Assembly (NCBI RefSeq): GCF_910591885.1
Contig: NW_025963575.1
Span: 310,001 to 374,000 of the forward strand
Direction of reading: 5' to 3'
DNA: 64,000 nucleotides
Source: Bombus terrestris
Taxonomy: Eukaryota > Arthropoda > Insecta > Hymenoptera > Apidae
The notes below the pieces were generated by a model that was not told the DNA's origin, did not search any database, and worked only from the letters and a program-made list of their open reading frames with translations. Shown piece after piece: positions 62,701 through 64,000 of the stretch (positions within the stretch are counted from its first letter, which is position 1; every line of letters starts with the position of its first letter). Both the position numbers and the translations under genes were made by a program.

Positions 62701-64000
62701 CAACGATGTCCAACGGTGTCCAACGGTGTCCAACGGTGTCCCACGTTGTCCCACGTTGTCCCACGTTGTCCCACGTTGTCCCACGGTGTCCAACGATGCC
62801 CAACGATGCCCAACGGTGTCCCACGTTGTCCAACGGTGTCCCACGTTGTCCCACGTTGTCCCACGTTGTCCCACGATGTCCCACGTTGTCCCACGTTGTC
62901 CCACGTTGTCCCACGTTGTCCCACGTTGTCCCACGTTGTCCCACGTTGTCCCATGGTGTCCAACGGTGTCCCACGTTGTCCCACGTTGTCCCACGGTGTC
63001 CAACGATATCCAACGGTGTCCAACGATGTCCAACGGTGTCCCACGTTGTCCAACGGTGTCCCACGTTGTCCCACGTTGTCCCACGTTGTCCCACGATGTC
63101 CCACGTTGTCCAACGATGTCCAACGGTGTCCCACGTTGTCCCACGTTGTCCTACGTTGTCCCACGTTGTCCCACGTTGTCCCACGTTGTCCCACGTTGTC
63201 CCACGGTGTCCAACGATGTCCAACGGTGTCCAACGGTGTCCCACGGTGTCCAACGGTGTCCCACGTTGTCCCACGTTGTCCCACGTTGTCCCACGTTGTC
63301 CTACGGTGTCCCACGTTGTCCCACGTTGTCCCACGTTGTCCCACGTTGTCCCACGTTGTCCCACGGTGTCCAACGGTGTCCAACGATGTCCAACGGTGTC
63401 CAACGGTGTCCCACGTTGTCCCACGTTGTCCCACGTTGTCCCACGGTGTAGAACGATGCCCAACGGTGTCCCACGTTGTCCAACGGTGTCCCACGTTGTC
63501 CAACGGTGTCCCACGTTGTCCCACGTTGTCCCACGTTGTCCCACGTTGTCCCACGTTGTCCCACGTTGTCCAACGGTGTCCCACGTTGTCCCACGTTGTC
63601 CCACGTTGTCCCACGTTGTCCCACGATGTCCCACGTTGTCCCACGTTGTCCCACGTTGTCCCACGTTGTCCCACGTTGTCCCACGTTGTCCCACGGTGTC
63701 CAACGATGCCCAACGGTGTCCCACGGTGTCCAACGATGCCCAACGGTGTCCCACGTTGTCCAACGGTGTCCCACGTTGTCCCACGTTGTCCCACGTTGTC
63801 CCACGATGTCCCACGTTGTCCCACGTTGTCCCACGTTGTCCCACGTTGTCCCACGTTGTCCCACGGTGTGCAACGATGCCCAACGGTGTCCCACGTTGTC
63901 CAACGGTGTCCCACGTTGTCCCACGTTGTCCCACGTTGTCCCACGTTGTCCCACGATGTCCCACGTTGTCCCACGTTGTCCCACGTTGTCCCACGTTGTC
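62701..64000 (+). repeat. 8.07-kb-spaced duplicate, copy 2, cut by the window edge
   Basis: From about 62891 the sequence follows 54821-55940. Landmarks: ccatggtgtc 62951, caacgatatc 63001, ctacgttgtc 63151, ctacggtgtc 63301, stop pair 63441, ccacggtgtg 63861. The match is still running at base 64000, so the HOR continues outside. The stretch 62701-62890 holds ordinary units, with two adjacent caacgatgcc units at 62791 and 62801, a pairing I saw nowhere else. Confidence 0.88.

Larger units (their letters stand above)
1..64000 (+). repeat. 10-bp satellite array filling the whole window
   Basis: The window is about 6,400 head-to-tail 10-bp units in one orientation. Five forms make up nearly all of it: A ccacgttgtc, B caacggtgtc, C caacgatgtc, D ccacggtgtc and E ccacgatgtc. 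They differ only at unit position 2 (c or a) and position 6 (t, g or a). No shift of the 10-bp phase is visible from base 1 to base 64000, and I saw no inverted units. GC content is about 60 percent by unit composition. There is no stretch of non-repeat sequence, so no gene, promoter, RNA gene or transposon can be supported. Long open frames on both strands follow from the absence of stop codons in the unit. The array extends past both window ends. It is most likely a eukaryotic satellite; I do not recognise it as a named family. Confidence 0.98.

Noticed and set aside
1..64000. CRISPR array
   Set aside because: The repeats are contiguous 10-mers with no unique spacers, no leader and no cas genes.
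1..64000. Telomeric repeat
   Set aside because: The unit is not TTAGGG-like, TTTAGGG-like or any telomere form I know, and variant units with HOR structure are not typical of telomere ends.
1..64000. Assembly artefact by looping a single repeat
   Set aside because: A looped assembly would give identical copies. Here copies differ by single bases, unit indels and distinct joints. Local errors in copy number remain possible.
1..64000. Centromere protein B box
   Set aside because: I looked for a TTCG...A..CGGG-type core; the units do not contain it.
1..64000. Transposon, insertion sequence, tRNA or rRNA inside the array
   Set aside because: Every 10-mer fits the unit with few changes, so there is no space for any non-repeat element.

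Overview
The whole 64 kb window is one tandem array of a 10-bp unit. I find no gene, RNA gene, mobile element or unique sequence in it. About 6,400 units lie head to tail in one orientation. Every unit I can see starts at a position ending in 1, so all insertions and deletions have been whole multiples of 10 bp. The main unit on the + strand is ccacgttgtc (called A here). The other common ones are caacggtgtc (B), caacgatgtc (C), ccacggtgtc (D) and ccacgatgtc (E). They differ only at unit positions 2 (c/a) and 6 (t/g/a). Long open reading frames exist in all six frames, up to about 17.8 kb, because the unit contains no stop codon on either strand. They are a by-product of the repeat and are not annotated as genes.

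Organism: an array this long and regular suggests satellite DNA of a eukaryotic chromosome (heterochromatin, subtelomere, centromere-adjacent DNA or a sex chromosome) assembled from accurate long reads. I do not recognise the unit as a named satellite and cannot name a species.

Layout: rare variant units act as landmarks and show nested higher-order repeats (HORs). From 1 to about 17.5 kb the array is built on a 2.8-2.9 kb HOR; the best copies are 7311-10220 and 10221-13060, and a recombination joint lies near 15760. From 17.5 to 20 kb there is a 1.13 kb segment repeated at 1.36 kb spacing. From about 18 kb to the end a longer period of about 7.6-8.5 kb dominates: 20.4-22.2 matches 28.4-30.2 kb; 22.6, 30.35 and 38.48 kb begin related copies; 50.7-54.4 matches 59.0-62.7 kb; 54.8-55.9 matches 62.9-64.0 kb. 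Smaller events sit inside: a 1,790-bp tandem duplication meeting at 43361, a triplication at 45361-46210, a 250-bp doublet at 32221-32720, a 3 x 130 bp block at 54391-54780, and paired modules of about 760 bp marked by caacagtgtc.

What the sequence may do is structural. Runs of A put GGG every 10 bp on the minus strand with 7-base gaps, which matches the usual G-quadruplex pattern, while B/C blocks break it. The array carries about one CpG per 10 bp, nearly all intact. All positions were read by eye from the numbered sequence. Identity and copy-number statements are estimates that a self-alignment should replace.
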